Shown here one piece after another: positions 1 through 13,813 of a stretch of 64,000 nt of DNA. The translations under genes were made by a program, and so were the position numbers. The notes under the pieces are model-generated. The model saw nothing but the letters and a program-made list of their open reading frames with translations. It made no database searches and had not been told where the DNA came from. Each line of letters starts with the position of its first letter. Position 1 is the first letter of the stretch. The stretch is from Melampsora larici-populina 98AG31 (lineage: Eukaryota; Basidiomycota; Pucciniomycetes; Pucciniales; Melampsoraceae), in NCBI RefSeq assembly GCF_000204055.1, contig NW_006768785.1, positions 276,403 through 340,402 on the forward strand, written 5' to 3'.

Positions 1-769
1 TACTTTATCTTGTTGTTTTTCCCCTTGAGTTTGATGTTTTGTTTTTTCTTTCGACCTATTATCCAAATCATTATGATATGTGGCTTTTTTACTCTTGTCT
101 TATTTATTTGTAAGCAAACTGAAAAACCAGTCAAGCTTTTTCAAATTATCTCTTATTCATCTTGAGATTACTACTATAGTTGACTTGGATGATATCGAAA
201 GTGTTTATATGGCATAATTCATTGAGATAAGATCAAATACGGATGAAATAGAGCTTAGATGTGTCTTTTCTCAATAAACCATCATGCAACAAACTTGATT
301 GTCTTTCAAGTTGAATTGGTTTCATTATGGATTGGCTTTGAGCTCTCAAGGCCTTTTGTAAGTTATCTTGGATATAGACGATCAGTCCGATCATGACTTG
401 AAGATATGAATCTTGAGGTAGATTTATGAGATACTTTGATACAAAAAGGTAGTATTTGCCGCTGAAAATTTATGCCAAGTTTGATTATATGCAGGCTTTT
501 GAAAGGGGTTTGCAAGATACAATTGAAGTGAAGAAGTGTATGGAAAGGTGATATGCTATGAAATGATGATCTGTTTGGGTTGAGATTAAAAGGTCAAAAC
601 GCGTGTGACGCGTAAATCGAAGAAAGAGTCAACAAATGAAAATTTAGTATTAAGGTGTTTTAATCTAATAAGCCATTTGACCTACTACATATTTTGCTTT
701 CTTTCTTTCTTTCTTCAATCAATCCATCTCACTTTCATTAATCAAATATCAGTTCAATATCAATCAATC
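1..769. other. AT-rich 5' flank, no gene seen
   Basis: No open frame, repeat or RNA signature that I can support. The last 100 bases contain pyrimidine-rich runs and lead into the start of the Rif1-like gene, so the leader and core promoter probably lie here. Confidence 0.4.
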
Positions 770-3700
770 ATGTCTTTACCATCACCGTTAACTAATCATT
801 CTCCACATCATTTCATCAATTCAGAAAAGGAAAATCGCGAAATATCATCAAGAAAGTTACTCAATCATCAAATCAATCAAACTTCAATCAAATCAATCTC
901 ACCTTTAACTAAAGCTAGAAAAACTTTACCTTCTCCACCTACTTCGATTCCTTCTTTAACTCCACCTTTAGTACCTTCAAAACGGAAATCAGTGGTCTTT
1001 AACGAAGAACGTCTTGGAAGCGCTCAAAGTATACCAAATCATAGATCCAAGTCAAAACCTTCGACTGTCTCATCTCAATCTATCAATTCATCAGATCAAT
1101 CAAACAAAGCAATCTCCTCCGATTATCATAAACGCGCCAGACTCGCACTGGCAAACCCTCAATGTGCTCCTATCACACCTTCAACCAAGCAACTTTCCAA
1201 TGGTCGTGATCTACCTCGCTCTCGTCCTACTTCTCCTCTAGCTAATCGATCTAGTACAAAATCTTTGGATAGGTTTTATTTTCATGGTCGTCCTTCAAAT
1301 GAACCCATTCATCGTACTCAGAGTCCAACCCTCTCTGCCTCTGCGCCTTGCAAGAAGACCTCTAACCAAGCTGATATGCTCATAGATGAAGATGAAGACG
1401 CCGTAGATTCCGATGGCTCGGATGAGGCAATAGTTCAGGAACTTTTGCCTCGCAATCTCAATGGTCATATGCGTATCCGAGCTTATTCTCTCGATGCGAA
1501 AAGACTCAACCTTGGCCGAGACCTGACCTCTTTCTCGGTGTCGGACACTTCCCTCGCTGGCCCTACCACAGCCAATGAAGAGGATGGATCAGTTCCACGT
1601 CCTATTTTGAAGAAAACCTATACTCAAATTCATATTGCCGAATCCCTTGAACAAGCCACTCGTTCTAATGGTAGACCAAAGTTGACCTTTGAAGCTCACA
1701 TGTTTCCTGGAAGATCTCATCTAGCCTCTAATAACGCGTCTAGAGCTCTTTTGTCAATCACTGGAGCTGCTCAAGGTCGGATGATGAATATCAGTACGAG
1801 ACCCCTTGAGTCCACTTTACCATCCGCATCTTCATCTACTCAACCTGTACGAGGCCGTTCCCTAGCGCAAAGAACATCCGAGAATGTTGGGGATCAAACT
1901 GACGATGAGGCATCCTCCGTGGACGGCAATGATGGTCAAACCGTGTCCGAGCTTGTGCCGGACGCGCCTACACAAGAAGATTGCTACATTGCCGCTGCGC
2001 GTACTAGTTTATTGACCCTTCAAGCCTCACTTCTTCCACCACCTAACCAAATGAGATTAGATCCAGTCTCACCTCTAGCTGCACTTACTAGCCCACAAAA
2101 ACAACAAGTTGGTCAATTAGGCAATCTACTCGGTAGTCCCAGAGAACCCAAGGACATCTTACCACGTGCTCCCATTCATAACCCTCGACTCGAACCTTTA
2201 GAGATTAAAACCAAGATGAAAAAGCGCGCTCGGTGTTTGGGTTCGTCTACCTCCAGAAGAACCGGTGCCCGGATTTCCACTGTAACCTCTCGAGCTTCTC
2301 ATGCACCACCTCAAACGCCTGATCGACAAATCATTCGACCCAGTGATGTTCAATCTCTACCAAGAGCCGTCATCACGCTCAGAGAAGTCGAAGAAGCCTA
2401 TCTTTCTTTACATCACAATCTTTCCTTACTGAGACAGTATTGGTTAAAAGAAGGTCTATTAGCAGAAGTAGATGAGGAAGCTCGATTGTCCAAACTTTTT
2501 GTAGATGATTTGGCAAGCTCTTTGATGGCATGTCTTGTACGTGAAGTTGAGAATTTATGTCGACTTCAGTCCAATTTACCTGAGTTGAATCCCATCGGGT
2601 CAAGCTCTGGTGTAGCAAGTAATCCAAATACCAGCATCGATGCGGGTAGTGACCTATCTAGAATGACCTCAATATCAACATCAGCAGCCCAGCCATCAAC
2701 CGCCTCAAAGCCTACACTCCAATCTTCGTCACCCTCAGAAAAGGTGGGCATCTCAACCAACGAGATCCGAAGACGTGTAGCTGAGATTGAGACGGGTCAA
2801 GCTGGACTAAGATGTATTGCACTTTTTTGGAGTTGGCCACGTTGTATGGTTAATTTTGCTGAAGCTCATACTCAAAGACTCATTTCACTCTTAGTGGATA
2901 TACCAGGTTCATTAATTCTGAGGCGTAAAAAGAATTTACCCGTGATTGGAACATTTAATCATATCTTCAAGTCTCAAAGCCTTGGTTTAAACCTTCTTGC
3001 TCCTCATTCACAACATATCATCGATGCTGTCTCACATACACTTTATCTTTCAGCGGGTAAGAGTGGTGATAAAGGGAAACGAGTTTTGTTACTTGGACTT
3101 GGGGCTTTAGAACAATTGATCAAACAGATACCTGAACAAATTTTACCTCGCATCAGTAGGGTTGTTGATCCACTTCTTGCTGCACTTGTTTCACCTGAAG
3201 CCAGCTCTTTGAGACATCAAGGGTTGAGAGGATTAGGTGCATTGATCAATTGTACAAAATCAGATTGGAACCAAGGATTGAGACAGTCTGCAGTTTCTTT
3301 GGGGTTTTCGGAAAATAGTCAATCTGGGAAGAGCCTCTCAGATGCTCAAAAGAGTAAGAAAGAAGATTTCCGGGAAAAGATTTCAACGTATACATTTGTA
3401 AGCAATTCTTTATTTTTTTGCGGGATTCGTTTAGTGTTGACTCAATACTGACGAAACAAACGCTTTCATAGGCGCATTTCACTGGACAGTCTAGTCCTAG
3501 GGCTTGGCAAGTTCTTAATAAACAGCTTTCAGAATCGTTTAAAGTGGGTGATCTGGGTTGGGTGATCAGCTCAATGGCAACGGTGATTGCTTTACTTGGT
3601 AAACGTATCCGTCGAACCGATCCTCCGGTCACTCGATGTTTCAAGCCTCATATTCAGGTTAGACTAGTCCTCTCATCTTCTATTCAAGAGTTTTAGCTCA

Positions 3701-6700
3701 TCGATTTGCCATTTGACCTTTACTACTATAGATATTATTACAGAAAGATGGACCGGTGAAACAACTAGCTTATCAACTTTGGGATTATTATATCTTAGTA
3801 ATGCTCATTTGGAGTATTGAGAATTTACAAGCCAAGAAATCAGAAGAGATTTGGGGTTTAGATAAAACTCAATTATCTTTCTTTTTACAAATCTTTCATA
3901 ACTCATCCTTTTGGCGTACGAATTCAAACTTATCTTCTCATACTACATCTAATTCAACCATGCCTGTTATGTCACTTAATGGTCAAAGATTAGTAGAGTA
4001 TGATTTACTTAGACTTGCTGATCATTCTCGTAAACCGAATCTTAACTGTGGACTAGGAACTGGTAAAATGAACTCTGGTAATGGAGCAAACATTCCACCC
4101 AAGATCGCTCCTCGTCCTCCTACTCAGATTGGAAAAAGTGTGATGATCAAACGATCTACTTTACATCATTCGATCTCAGCATTTCTTTATGGTACGATAG
4201 GATGTGTACAAAAGTATTTACTTGTACCTACTCTGATGTTAACGACTCCAGTGATCAGACCAGAAGAATGGTTAGAGAGTGTAGCACAATCATCAAGGTT
4301 TCGACATTTAGATATTATTTGGGAAGAGATCATTGAACCTAGTTTACCGAATTTACTTCTTAGTCAAATTGATGATCATCGACTTTATGCATCTGAAATC
4401 ATTATAGCATTATGTGGTGGAATTGATGAAATCAATGAAAATGAAAAATTTGAATGGAATTTAGAAAGATTTTTACATCCAGTTTATCATGATCCACCTA
4501 TTAAAGTTGATCAACCATCTAAGATTGATTTAGAAAAGTTTTCGGAATTAGGATTTAAATCATTAATTCAACCTAAAGAAATCCCATCATTAGATTTACT
4601 TTGGATTTGTTGTAGATCTTCAAATTTGATTTCATTAGTTTTTAAATCATTAAATTCAATGAATTCGATTTCAAACTCGAATGAATTTCAATGGATTCAT
4701 GATCCTTCAGATCCTACATTTCAAATTATTCCAATCCCAATCCTAAATATATGGAAAGCTTATCTTAAATCATTAAAAAGAGTACAAGCAAGTTGGAAGA
4801 TGATTGAACCTAAATTTAATTTAGCCTTTTTGGAAGTTTTATCAGTTTTAAAAGAAACATTATTGAATCGTCAAAATGATTTCGTATTATCTAATCGGTT
4901 AAGAATCTTAAGGTTTCGTGAATTATATTTAGTTTTAAAAGATGAAATGGGAGATGAATTAATGAAAAAAGAAATCATTGAGCGTGATGGTCAAAAAATC
5001 AGCGGATTATCAGATTTGATGAAGTTTTTAATTGATGGTCAAAGTCAAAACATCTTGAAAGAAAGAACTGAAACGAAGCTTGAAAATGATTTAATTGAAT
5101 ATAGTGATTTGATTGAAATGATTTTAAAAGATTTAATTTTAACTCGTAAATCATTTGGATCACCTAAATTATTGAATTTGTTAGGTCGAGAAATATCAAG
5201 TTTAGGTTTGGATTGTCAAGAAGAAATCTTAAAGAAATCGATTGGTAAAATCAGTCGAAAGATTACAAGTGATTTATTGAAATTAATTGAAGCTGGAGTA
5301 GATTGGGATGAAGTACCTATTGAAACTTGGATGGTCAAATTGATTGAATTGAATTTATTAAGTTTTGTCAACGTAACAGATCATTCAAGTGAAGTAGCGG
5401 TTCAAATTGATTTAGAAATCAGTTCTAGTGAAGTTTTAATTGATTTGATTAAGTTTTTGGGTAGGTGTAGTGATGAAAGTTTTGGTAGAATGATGATAGG
5501 TTGTAGTGATGGATTAGTAAAATATTTAGAGTGTCATTTAGAGAATATTGGTAATGGTACGGATCAGGTTAGTCTTAATCATTGTTTCATTCCCACACAC
5601 ACATGGGCATCATCGTCTTTGAAGTTGACACTAATACCCATCTTGATCTTTCTATAGCTTTATCAAGCATGTCTTAATCGGTATAGTTCATATGAAGGAA
5701 TTATACCAGAAGAAATGCAAGAAAATTTCATTAAATTGGTTTTAATACCATTTGAATCATCATCATTTGATCTTGATCATCAATTTGGTTTTGTTAATCA
5801 AGTTCTTTTACCATTCTCAAAAACTAAGAATGGGATTTTTTTATCAGAAGAAAATCAGATGATTAAATCGTTATTCAATACTCATGTTATGGTAGATATC
5901 GAAAAAGGCGGTGAAGATACTGATCCTTTGGTCTTGGATCCAAGCCGAGTCGAAGTAGAAGAACCAACTGATTCGTCGATGTTCAGTCCACCACGAGAAA
6001 ATCTTAAAGAATGTGAGGAAGTAGTCAATAAGGAAGGTATCTTGATCGGATCAGGATCGAATGTCCAAGATGAACTAGAAATGGAGCGAACGGACCAGTT
6101 TACATCCAAGAAAGATACAGAAGCTTTCAAGAGGAGTCGGTCTAGCTCATTAAGCTCGATCGGATCAGGATCGAATGTACTCGATGGACCAGAAATGGAA
6201 CGAACAGATCAGGTTACACCCAAGAAAGATCAAGAAGTTTTCAAGAGGAGTCGGTCTAGCTCATTAAGTTCAATCGGATCGGAATTCTCTAGATCTAAAG
6301 ATAGTAAAGTCATGAGTGATATGGAAGTTGATCAAGTCAAGAATCAAAGATCAAATCAGAAATCAGAAACGGTTGTAGGGAAGAAGAAAGGAAAAGGTAA
6401 AGAAAGGGAAGAGATTAAGAATCGTAGAAGAAGTACTCGTAAGTGTCTTTTTCCTTTTTCCAACAAAACTCTTCTTCTTCAAAACCAGACCAGAAGGGAA
6501 AGGGCATAGGAATTGTTAATGAATCTTGAACTTTTCTTTTCAAAAAAAATCATTTGTAGGTCACAGTTCTAGATCTACTCAATCTTTGATCATCAGTTCA
6601 GAAAATGATCAATTTAGTCAAGATGAATTACCTAAAGATGATTCAAGAAAACCTAAGAAGACTTTATTGAAACGAGAAAAGACATTGATTAAGGTTAACA

Positions 6701-9687
6701 ATAATTTGAATACTCGTCCTTGTTAGTTCTCTTTTGAATGTTTATTTTGAAGGGAAACAAACAAAACTGAATGACGTTTCATTTATTTTTTTGTAGCTTT
6801 ATCTGCTGTTGGTGGTAGTGGTAGTAGTAGTAGTAGTAGAATACCATCAGAGAATCAAAAAGAAGGAAAATCAAATACTCAAAGTCCAAAGAAAGTTGGT
6901 AAACGGTCACGTACTATTAGTGTAACTAGTCATGAAGGTTAGTTCTTTCAGTCTTTTTAAACCAAATGTCAGGTAAGGATAATCAACTCATCTTTTTTAC
7001 TTTGATACAATGAACTTGTGTAAATAATGATCAAGATTCTCAAGAGAGAGGTCTAAGGAAGAGAAGAAGGTCTAGTAAGTAATCTTTTTCAAATTCCTGT
7101 TTTCTCTTCTTTCGTTTACTAAATTTATGTTTTATTGCTTTGGTAGATCGAATCAAGCAAAATGATACAAGTTACTCTGGATTCAGTGGTATGGTTGTCG
7201 AAGACAATGAAGAACAGCTTACTCAGAATGGTTCGGAGACTACTGATACTGAACTTACAATCGAAGCTCCTCAGGCAATGGTGGTAGAGGAAGTTGAACC
7301 TTTGATCGAAACTCCTGAGGTGAAGACGTCAGAGGAAGTAGATGCTAACTGCGAGGACACGATCGAAGTCGCGAGCAAGAGTAATGCAGAGCCCAATAGA
7401 GAGCTTGACCACAACATGACAGACGCGGACGGTTTCACAAAAAGTAGTGTTGATAAAGATGTAGAGGAAAGTCCGGAGAGCTTTACAGAACTCGTCGACA
7501 GCGGTAGTGGCGCCGAGGGGGATAAATCAGTAGGGAACGAGGAAGAGGTTCAAAGTTTGGATAAGACTGTTAAAGATCAAAGTACGTGTGAGGTCAATTT
7601 TCTGGGGTGAAAAAGGAGACGAATGCTCAATTGAGAACCGATTCATGTACAGGTCTTAAACTTCCTTCTGGAGCCGGACATGAAGAGAACACGTACGATC
7701 CTGTCAATATATCTTCTACAAAACGATTAGTCAATTTTGTTATAGCAAGTAAGGAGAAAGGAAAAGAAGTTGAACGACTGGAAGGAGAAAAGAGTGGAAC
7801 AAGCCTTAGATCTCCTAGTTTCTTAAGTATGAGTAGTAGTACTATGAATCATACGAAAGAGGTGGTGGTGTTATCTGGAACTCGAATGAGTAAGTTATTA
7901 TCATTTATTCAACATGGGGAACACAGATCAACTAATTTTCTTGGTTTCTTTTCATTGGTTTAATAAGGTTTGTTACTCGGTAGAAGCTCTAGTACTTCTT
8001 TGGCGATTGGTGGTGAAGTTGAGGAGAAAAGATCCGATGAAATAGAAAAGAACGTGAATGAGGAGCAAGTAACTTGTCAAGATCCTGCTACCGAGGGAGG
8101 TAATATACCTGAAGGATCACATGACCTGCTACTCGAAAGTCATTCTACCACCCCCATCGGTGATGCGGAAGTGGAGCATTCTGATAAACTTTCAAGTCGC
8201 GAAGGTCATCATTCTACCGTCATTGCCAACGATGAGAAGAGTGATACGCCTAATTGGACACCTGTAGATGAAAGTTCACTAGATATCAAACCAACAGCCT
8301 TCTCATATACTCTATCGGAATCTCTGGAAGCAAACCCATGGGCTGAATTGGCTCCTCCTAACACCACTCGTACTCAAGTCGATAGCACTGATCAGTGTGA
8401 GAAGAGTATTGAAAGTGTAGATATCCCTACATCAGCAAATAGCCGATCGATACGAAAAAGTCGCCAGATGCTCTCACCTGTTGTTGTTATCCCGTACAAC
8501 CCGTTGAGGTATTTTGACCCCAAAGGAAGAGGTACAAGTCAGAGTAGTAGTAAGCAGAGTAGTAGTCAAATCGATCATGACTCTGGTAGTCGACCTATCG
8601 GTAAGTTGTTTTCGAGATTTGTTAATTTATTGTTAACATCTGTATCAGTAGCTTATGAGATGAAATCTGTATGATCTTAGCTCGCACACGATCTCAAGCT
8701 CGTCTTCGGATGAGCTTAGAACACTCGTCGAGTAGTCAGCTATCATCACATTCTCCACAGCCCTCCTCGAATATCAGTCAAGTTGATCTTCATACAACCG
8801 GGGAATCGAAGTCAAGGGAAGAGAAAAGTCTAGAAGATGAAGATCAGTCTGATGATGACGACGAAGATCAGTCTGATGATGACGACGAAGATCAGTCTGA
8901 CGATGAACTTGAAGAGATAAGTAACACCAGAAAGCTTGAAGATGATAGGTCGAATGAAAGAGTGATGTGTGAGTCTTGACGTTCGAATTAAATGTGGTCA
9001 AATTGGTGGCTTACCCATCTTTTCTCGATATGAGAAAACAATAGCACCCGCCACGAAACGTCCTCGGCGTTCCGAGATTGGTTTAGATTCTTATCAACCA
9101 GATTCAATCCTTTTAGAACGAGTCACACGATCTGAACGACCTTTGACACGTTCTTCATCTCGTTCAGATCAAGGCTTAGAGAATGTAGATGGAAGTCAGA
9201 AAGGGGAATTAAGCCATTCAAAGATTGATCCTGATTTATTGAGGGTTCAATTAGATCGATCTCATTCTGTATCTTCTAGATCATCGAGTGGAAGTAGAAA
9301 AAGTTTGAGGAGTCGCACGCTTGGTCAACGGAAGGAGCCTGAGGTGCCAAAAGGGCCAATGGTAAACCAAGATGGTAAGTTTACTCATTTGTTATCAGTA
9401 AGTAAATCTCATTCGAAGAAAATAACTAATTATCTTTCACTTCGATTTTGTTTAGATCATTCAGTGGTGAATGAAACAAATGAGTTGGTTGAGAGCACAC
9501 AAGATATCAGGGTAAGTTTGTTTAACTTACATTTCACTTCACCAACAAACAAACTGACCAGACGTTTCTTAAACTCATTCCTTTGAAGGCTCAAGCAGAG
9601 AATTTTTCAACTGAGAAATTATTGAAGTTGACTAGAGTTACAGCAAGTTTAGTTGAAGAAAGACTATCAAAGAAAAAATCAAAGTGA
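770..9687 (+). CDS. RIF1: Rif1-like telomere/replication-timing protein (14 exons)
   Basis: Exons by eye: 770-3397, 3472-3657, 3744-5567, 5658-6438, 6560-6721, 6797-6937, 7036-7074, 7147-7581, 7653-7889, 7968-8600, 8681-8968, 9045-9374, 9456-9511, 9589-9687. The lengths sum to 7839 nt, a whole number of codons (2612 aa), and all phases agree. An in-frame GTG lies upstream at 605, but the first ATG is at 770. The N-terminal 300 residues are Ser/Pro-rich and carry KSVVF, a fit to the RVxF PP1-docking pattern, and PILK, close to the SILK motif; both are typical of fungal Rif1. Residues about 560-1500 are helical and leucine-rich, as in the HEAT-like Rif1_N region. The C-terminal 1000 residues are low-complexity, acidic and Ser-rich, ending in a short basic helix. 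Known Rif1 recruits PP1 to control origin firing and telomere length. The identity rests on architecture and docking motifs, not on an alignment. Confidence 0.66.
6045..6273 (+). repeat. 114-bp in-frame tandem duplication inside the Rif1-like gene
   Basis: Two adjacent copies of a 38-codon unit (starting IGSGSNV, ending RSRSSSLSS) lie in exon 4. They differ by a few substitutions, and a partial third start (IGSEF) follows. The repeat is in frame, so it lengthens the disordered region without breaking it. Confidence 0.9.
8836..8903 (+). repeat. 24-bp acidic tandem repeat (EDQSDDDD units)
   Basis: Nearly three copies of an 8-residue acidic unit in exon 11 of the Rif1-like gene. The nucleotide copies are almost identical, which suggests recent slippage. 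Confidence 0.9.
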
Positions 9688-11458
9688 AATGATGAGGATT
9701 GAATGATGAAATGATTGAATGATATTGAGTTATTTTTTGTTTTGGAAGGTTTTGGGTTTAAGAAAGTTGGTTTTTTAGATTAATAAATTTTGTAAGAATT
9801 GATGGTCATTTTTTGATTTACTTGAATTTTCTTGGTTTGGTTTGGATGATTTATTTATTTATTTTTCTTTGGAATTACTTATGATTATTGATTTTAATAT
9901 AAAATTTTAAATGGAAACAAAACAATTGATTTTGAATTATAGGATTTTTATTATATTGGACATATACAATCTTTAGTTTATTTATGATTTGTTTAGATTT
10001 AGGAAAACAAATATAATTTCATTTTTTTCTTTGTTCTTGGACTTTGGTTTTGGGTTTCTTGAATTGGATTTTTGATATTTGTATCACTTGATTACTTTTT
10101 TTTTCATGAAGAGTATCACTCGTAAGTAGGTATTTGTATCTCATTACATTGTATCACAATTGATATTCACATAAGATAGTGTATGAAGCGTCTTGACAAT
10201 GACAAGAGGCACAGCATGCAACTTCGAGTCTGCCTTTTCCTTCACAAGTAGCAAGATGAATTTGGAGAAAGGAGCTCAGCATGACACAGAGGTGGAAAAT
10301 TTTAAAGTACTTGGATTGCCTGACACAAAAAACATTGAAGTTGATACCCCAGACTTGCCCATGTGTTCTTGCACATATTCTTTTGGTTTATTGATATTAG
10401 ATTATGGTATTTTTACCTCTTGGCTTTTCAAAAGAGTATCTCATTAAATTACATTTGCATAACATACCCAGTTTTCACCACATTATAATAAAGTACATCA
10501 AATCTCTATGGAAGATCAAATTCATCAAAATCCTGCCTTTTAATCTGCAGGCAATGTCTTCATCTCAATGAAAAAAATGTTGATCAGTAATCTTAGCATT
10601 TCAAAGATATGTATGATACCCGTGGACTTGCAGATTTCTTCTGATGGAAAGAATTTAGAACCCAGGATCCCTCTTAGGGGAGGGCAGTTTGGAACCTTCC
10701 CTGTAATCACCGTTCTTAAATCCCTTTGCGCCAATCAAATTCCATGTAGCACCTCAATATAACGTATTGTCACATCATTCCACTTTCGTCTGTGTTGGAT
10801 TATGGTTGCACTCTATATGCACTTTCCCGTTCTCCACTGTGCTAAATGAAATTGACCACATATTACTACGTTACAGTCTATCCTCCTCGGAGTTGCCGGT
10901 CATTTAAACAATGGATCATTCAAATGCTTACAAGGTGGATCAGGTCGATGGATCACCGTGATACGTCTTACTAAATGCTCGGTGCTCGCATTCTTACAAG
11001 AATCTCAGAGTAACTTTAAGTTGTTCAAATCTTCTCGGTGTTTGAACCTATCGCTTACCTGGACCAATGCATCTAGCATTGAATCGCCCTCTATTATACT
11101 GAAATGTACATGGAACTCAGAGGCCAGAGTTGACAAAAATTAACAATCAAGTACATTGACAAAGGGCAAAAGACCTGTGGCTGTGCGAGTGGAATAGCTG
11201 TCCAATTACGTTCCAATCTGGATATAGTGGCAAAGTGGTATGACGCCTATCTGTGAATGTGAACGTTCCTAGAGCTTGTTCGGAAGCTTCTTTTGGAAAC
11301 GTTCCCATTTTTCCGCGAATCCGACCATGCCCTCGGCAATTCTGCGCTGCCCTTGCGCAAAAAAGTCGAACTTGACCTGCCCTATATAATTTCTCAACTT
11401 GAGCTCAATATCTGCTTACATCTTTTCGTCGTTCAACTCCCTTAATATTCGCCTCGCC
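9688..11458. other. AT-rich intergenic region
   Basis: I find no convincing gene. Short frames near 10.2 and 10.6 kb have no recognisable content. A TATA-like CTATATAA at about 11382, roughly 75 bases before the ATG at 11459, may serve the next gene. Confidence 0.4.
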
Positions 11459-11970
11459 ATGTCTCAAATTATCCAAGATCGAATCCTTCACTTTGTTCTT
11501 CACTTACCTGCGGACATCAATCCATACCAGGCGACAGCTGATTATATCGCGACCTTCCTTCTAGTGCGTCTTGATCTCCCAAACTCATTCTTTGTTAAAC
11601 AGTTTTCTGATCTGACTTCTCTCTGTCGACTTCCGCAGCCATGCCCACAACCCTCCTGGTCGCGTTATGTTCAATACGTTATTGCAGTAGAGTTTTTAAT
11701 GTGAGAGCCTCTTGCTTCTAATGCGTACAACAACATAAAAGTCAAGTTTTGTTGATGAATTATTTGACACTGGCCCAACTGCCTGTTCAGAATGTTTCTT
11801 CAATCAACTTATATCCTTTATGCCCGCTCCAAGACAAAGAAAATATACCATATTGGCTTGAATGCCAGTGAGTGGATTTCAAGTCATTTTACTCCGATTA
11901 ATTTTGCACAGAAGCTGATCCGCTCCTTCAGTGGGACTGATACAACTTGATCGTGCAAACCACTGTGCAT

Positions 11971-12199
11971 TTATGGGATACAAAGTTGAATCCGGGAACG
12001 GTCCCAGATTTTTTCCCAAATTTCCAAATACCGTTTTTAGCGGTAGTTTGGATATTGGGAAAAAATCCGGATTTTTTTAACTTTGAATCCCCGGTTGCTC
12101 CATCCGCCATTACACCTCTTTTTTCCCAAATTTCAACTCGATTTGGAAATTTGGGAAAAAATCCGGGACCGTTCCCGGATTCAACTTTGTATCCCATAA
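11971..12199. mobile_element. MITE with ~59-bp near-perfect TIRs, TA target site
   Basis: The first and last ~59 bases are reverse complements (outer end TTATGGGATACAAAGTTGAA), with a ~110 bp spacer. If TA is taken as the duplicated target, the TIR starts TGGGATAC. There is no coding capacity. It probably lies in an intron of the interrupted membrane-protein gene. A Tc1/mariner-type non-autonomous element is the most economical reading. Confidence 0.8.
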
Positions 12200-13279
12200 T
12201 TGTGTTACTTTCTATACAGTATCCGTAAGCTGGCCTTTTCTAACTTCGGCTAAATTTAAGATGTTGATCTGACATATCCCCTTGAAATATTCAAGTCGCG
12301 GTGATCGAAATTATCTGCGAAGAGTTTGAACGATCTGGTCAATTAGACCAGAGATGGCCCAAATTCATACTGGGCGTTAAATTTACCGTCACGGTTGCAT
12401 GCGCTAGGTGAGCCTTTATGACTTATTACGCCATCTTATTCGTCGCGACTGACATGATCAGAGACTCTGTAGCAGTAAGTAATTTGACTCGATGTCGATC
12501 CTTGATCACATATTGAGAAAATGTTTTCCGACTAATAACAAACGGCCATTCAGTCATACTTTGGCTGTGCGTCTGCCATTTTGCTTTGGTCAAACAGAGA
12601 GCTGTTTCACGAAGCCCGAATCCCACAGGAAGATTGCTCTCAACCACAGCAATTTGGGCATTGAACATATCATTGTTGGTATTTGTATTTGCACCTACTG
12701 GTAAGTTTATTCTTTCAATGCAACGGTACATAAAACTCTCTAAGACTCTCTTCATATCTTAGCCGCGGTTGTCACCTCCTTCTTCCAAGTTACCTTGAAG
12801 TATCACCGCGCCAAAGACCTGGTGATTCCCGTTGTTCAACTTCTACGGGAGTCGGCGCCCTCCTGTTCACCAGCTACTTGCAGCGTGACTCGTGTGCTAT
12901 CTCAAGTCATTGCAATCACACCGGCAAAACCCCATATGGTTAGTTTTTTTTTTGAAATGTAGTGGTATGAGCTCAACTGAAGATATAAGTTCATTCCTTC
13001 AATTAGGATCTTGTGGTGCATTACACCGTGGTGGGTTCAGATTCTTATATATTCTTTGATATATTAACATTTTTGGTAAGTCCTTCATTCATGTGTAAGA
13101 GATCTCAATCTAAAAACGCATGCTTCAATTTATATCAGCTCTATATTCCATTTGTATATTTATTATTCCAAAGCTTCAAGACTCGAAGAGAATTGGATGT
13201 TTCAGTCCAACGACAACTGCAAGGAGTCTTTTTGAACACCGTGATAGAATTTGCAGTCATATTCTTAAATCTCCTTTTA

Positions 13280-13366
13280 CAGCCGTTGTAAGATCCATTG
13301 GCAGTTTTTCGAGAAGGTGTGTCGTCACCGGATTTTTCTCTCAAAGTCCAAAACTCAAAAATTTGG
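13280..13366 (+). repeat. Left TIR of the 5-kb Tc1-type element
   Basis: Starts CAGCCGTTGTAAGATCCATT and pairs with 18165-18253 reversed. It is bounded outside by TA at 13278. Confidence 0.8.
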
Positions 13367-13813
13367 CACTTTCAGACTAAACTATACTGTCCTTGACAAA
13401 AGATCGGACAGACAAGTTCAGCATTTCTTTAGATTTCCATCTCATACGTCTTCGTAATCTCCCTCACTCGTCTCTCAATTCCGGCTATCCATCACCCCAA
13501 CGAATGGCCGGAAAAACCCTTCTCCAAAGGCCAATCATGTCACTCGATAGGAAAGGACCCTACTGTTCGATATTCAAATACTCCACCTCCAACCTGCTCC
13601 ATCAATTCGCCACGATCCTTCATTTTGATCTCATCGAATCGATTTTCATTTTCACACTTCGCGTATTATCTACCAAATTGACACTATCGTCGTATCAATT
13701 TTATCCGTTTATTCATCACAAACTCTCTTTCAAACTTCTTCCGTTCCATGTTCGTAGTATCCATCCTATTTCACATGATCCTATGTTAATCTTGATTTTT
13801 CCAGTGTTCCGAA

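Noticed and set aside
605..769. 55-codon N-terminal extension of the Rif1-like protein
   Set aside because: It begins at GTG, is hydrophobic and AT-rich like a leader, and the ATG at 770 starts the Ser/Pro-rich sequence expected.
3246..3644. 132-codon minus-strand frame
   Set aside because: Antisense shadow of Rif1-like exons 1-2 and the intron between; no independent signal.
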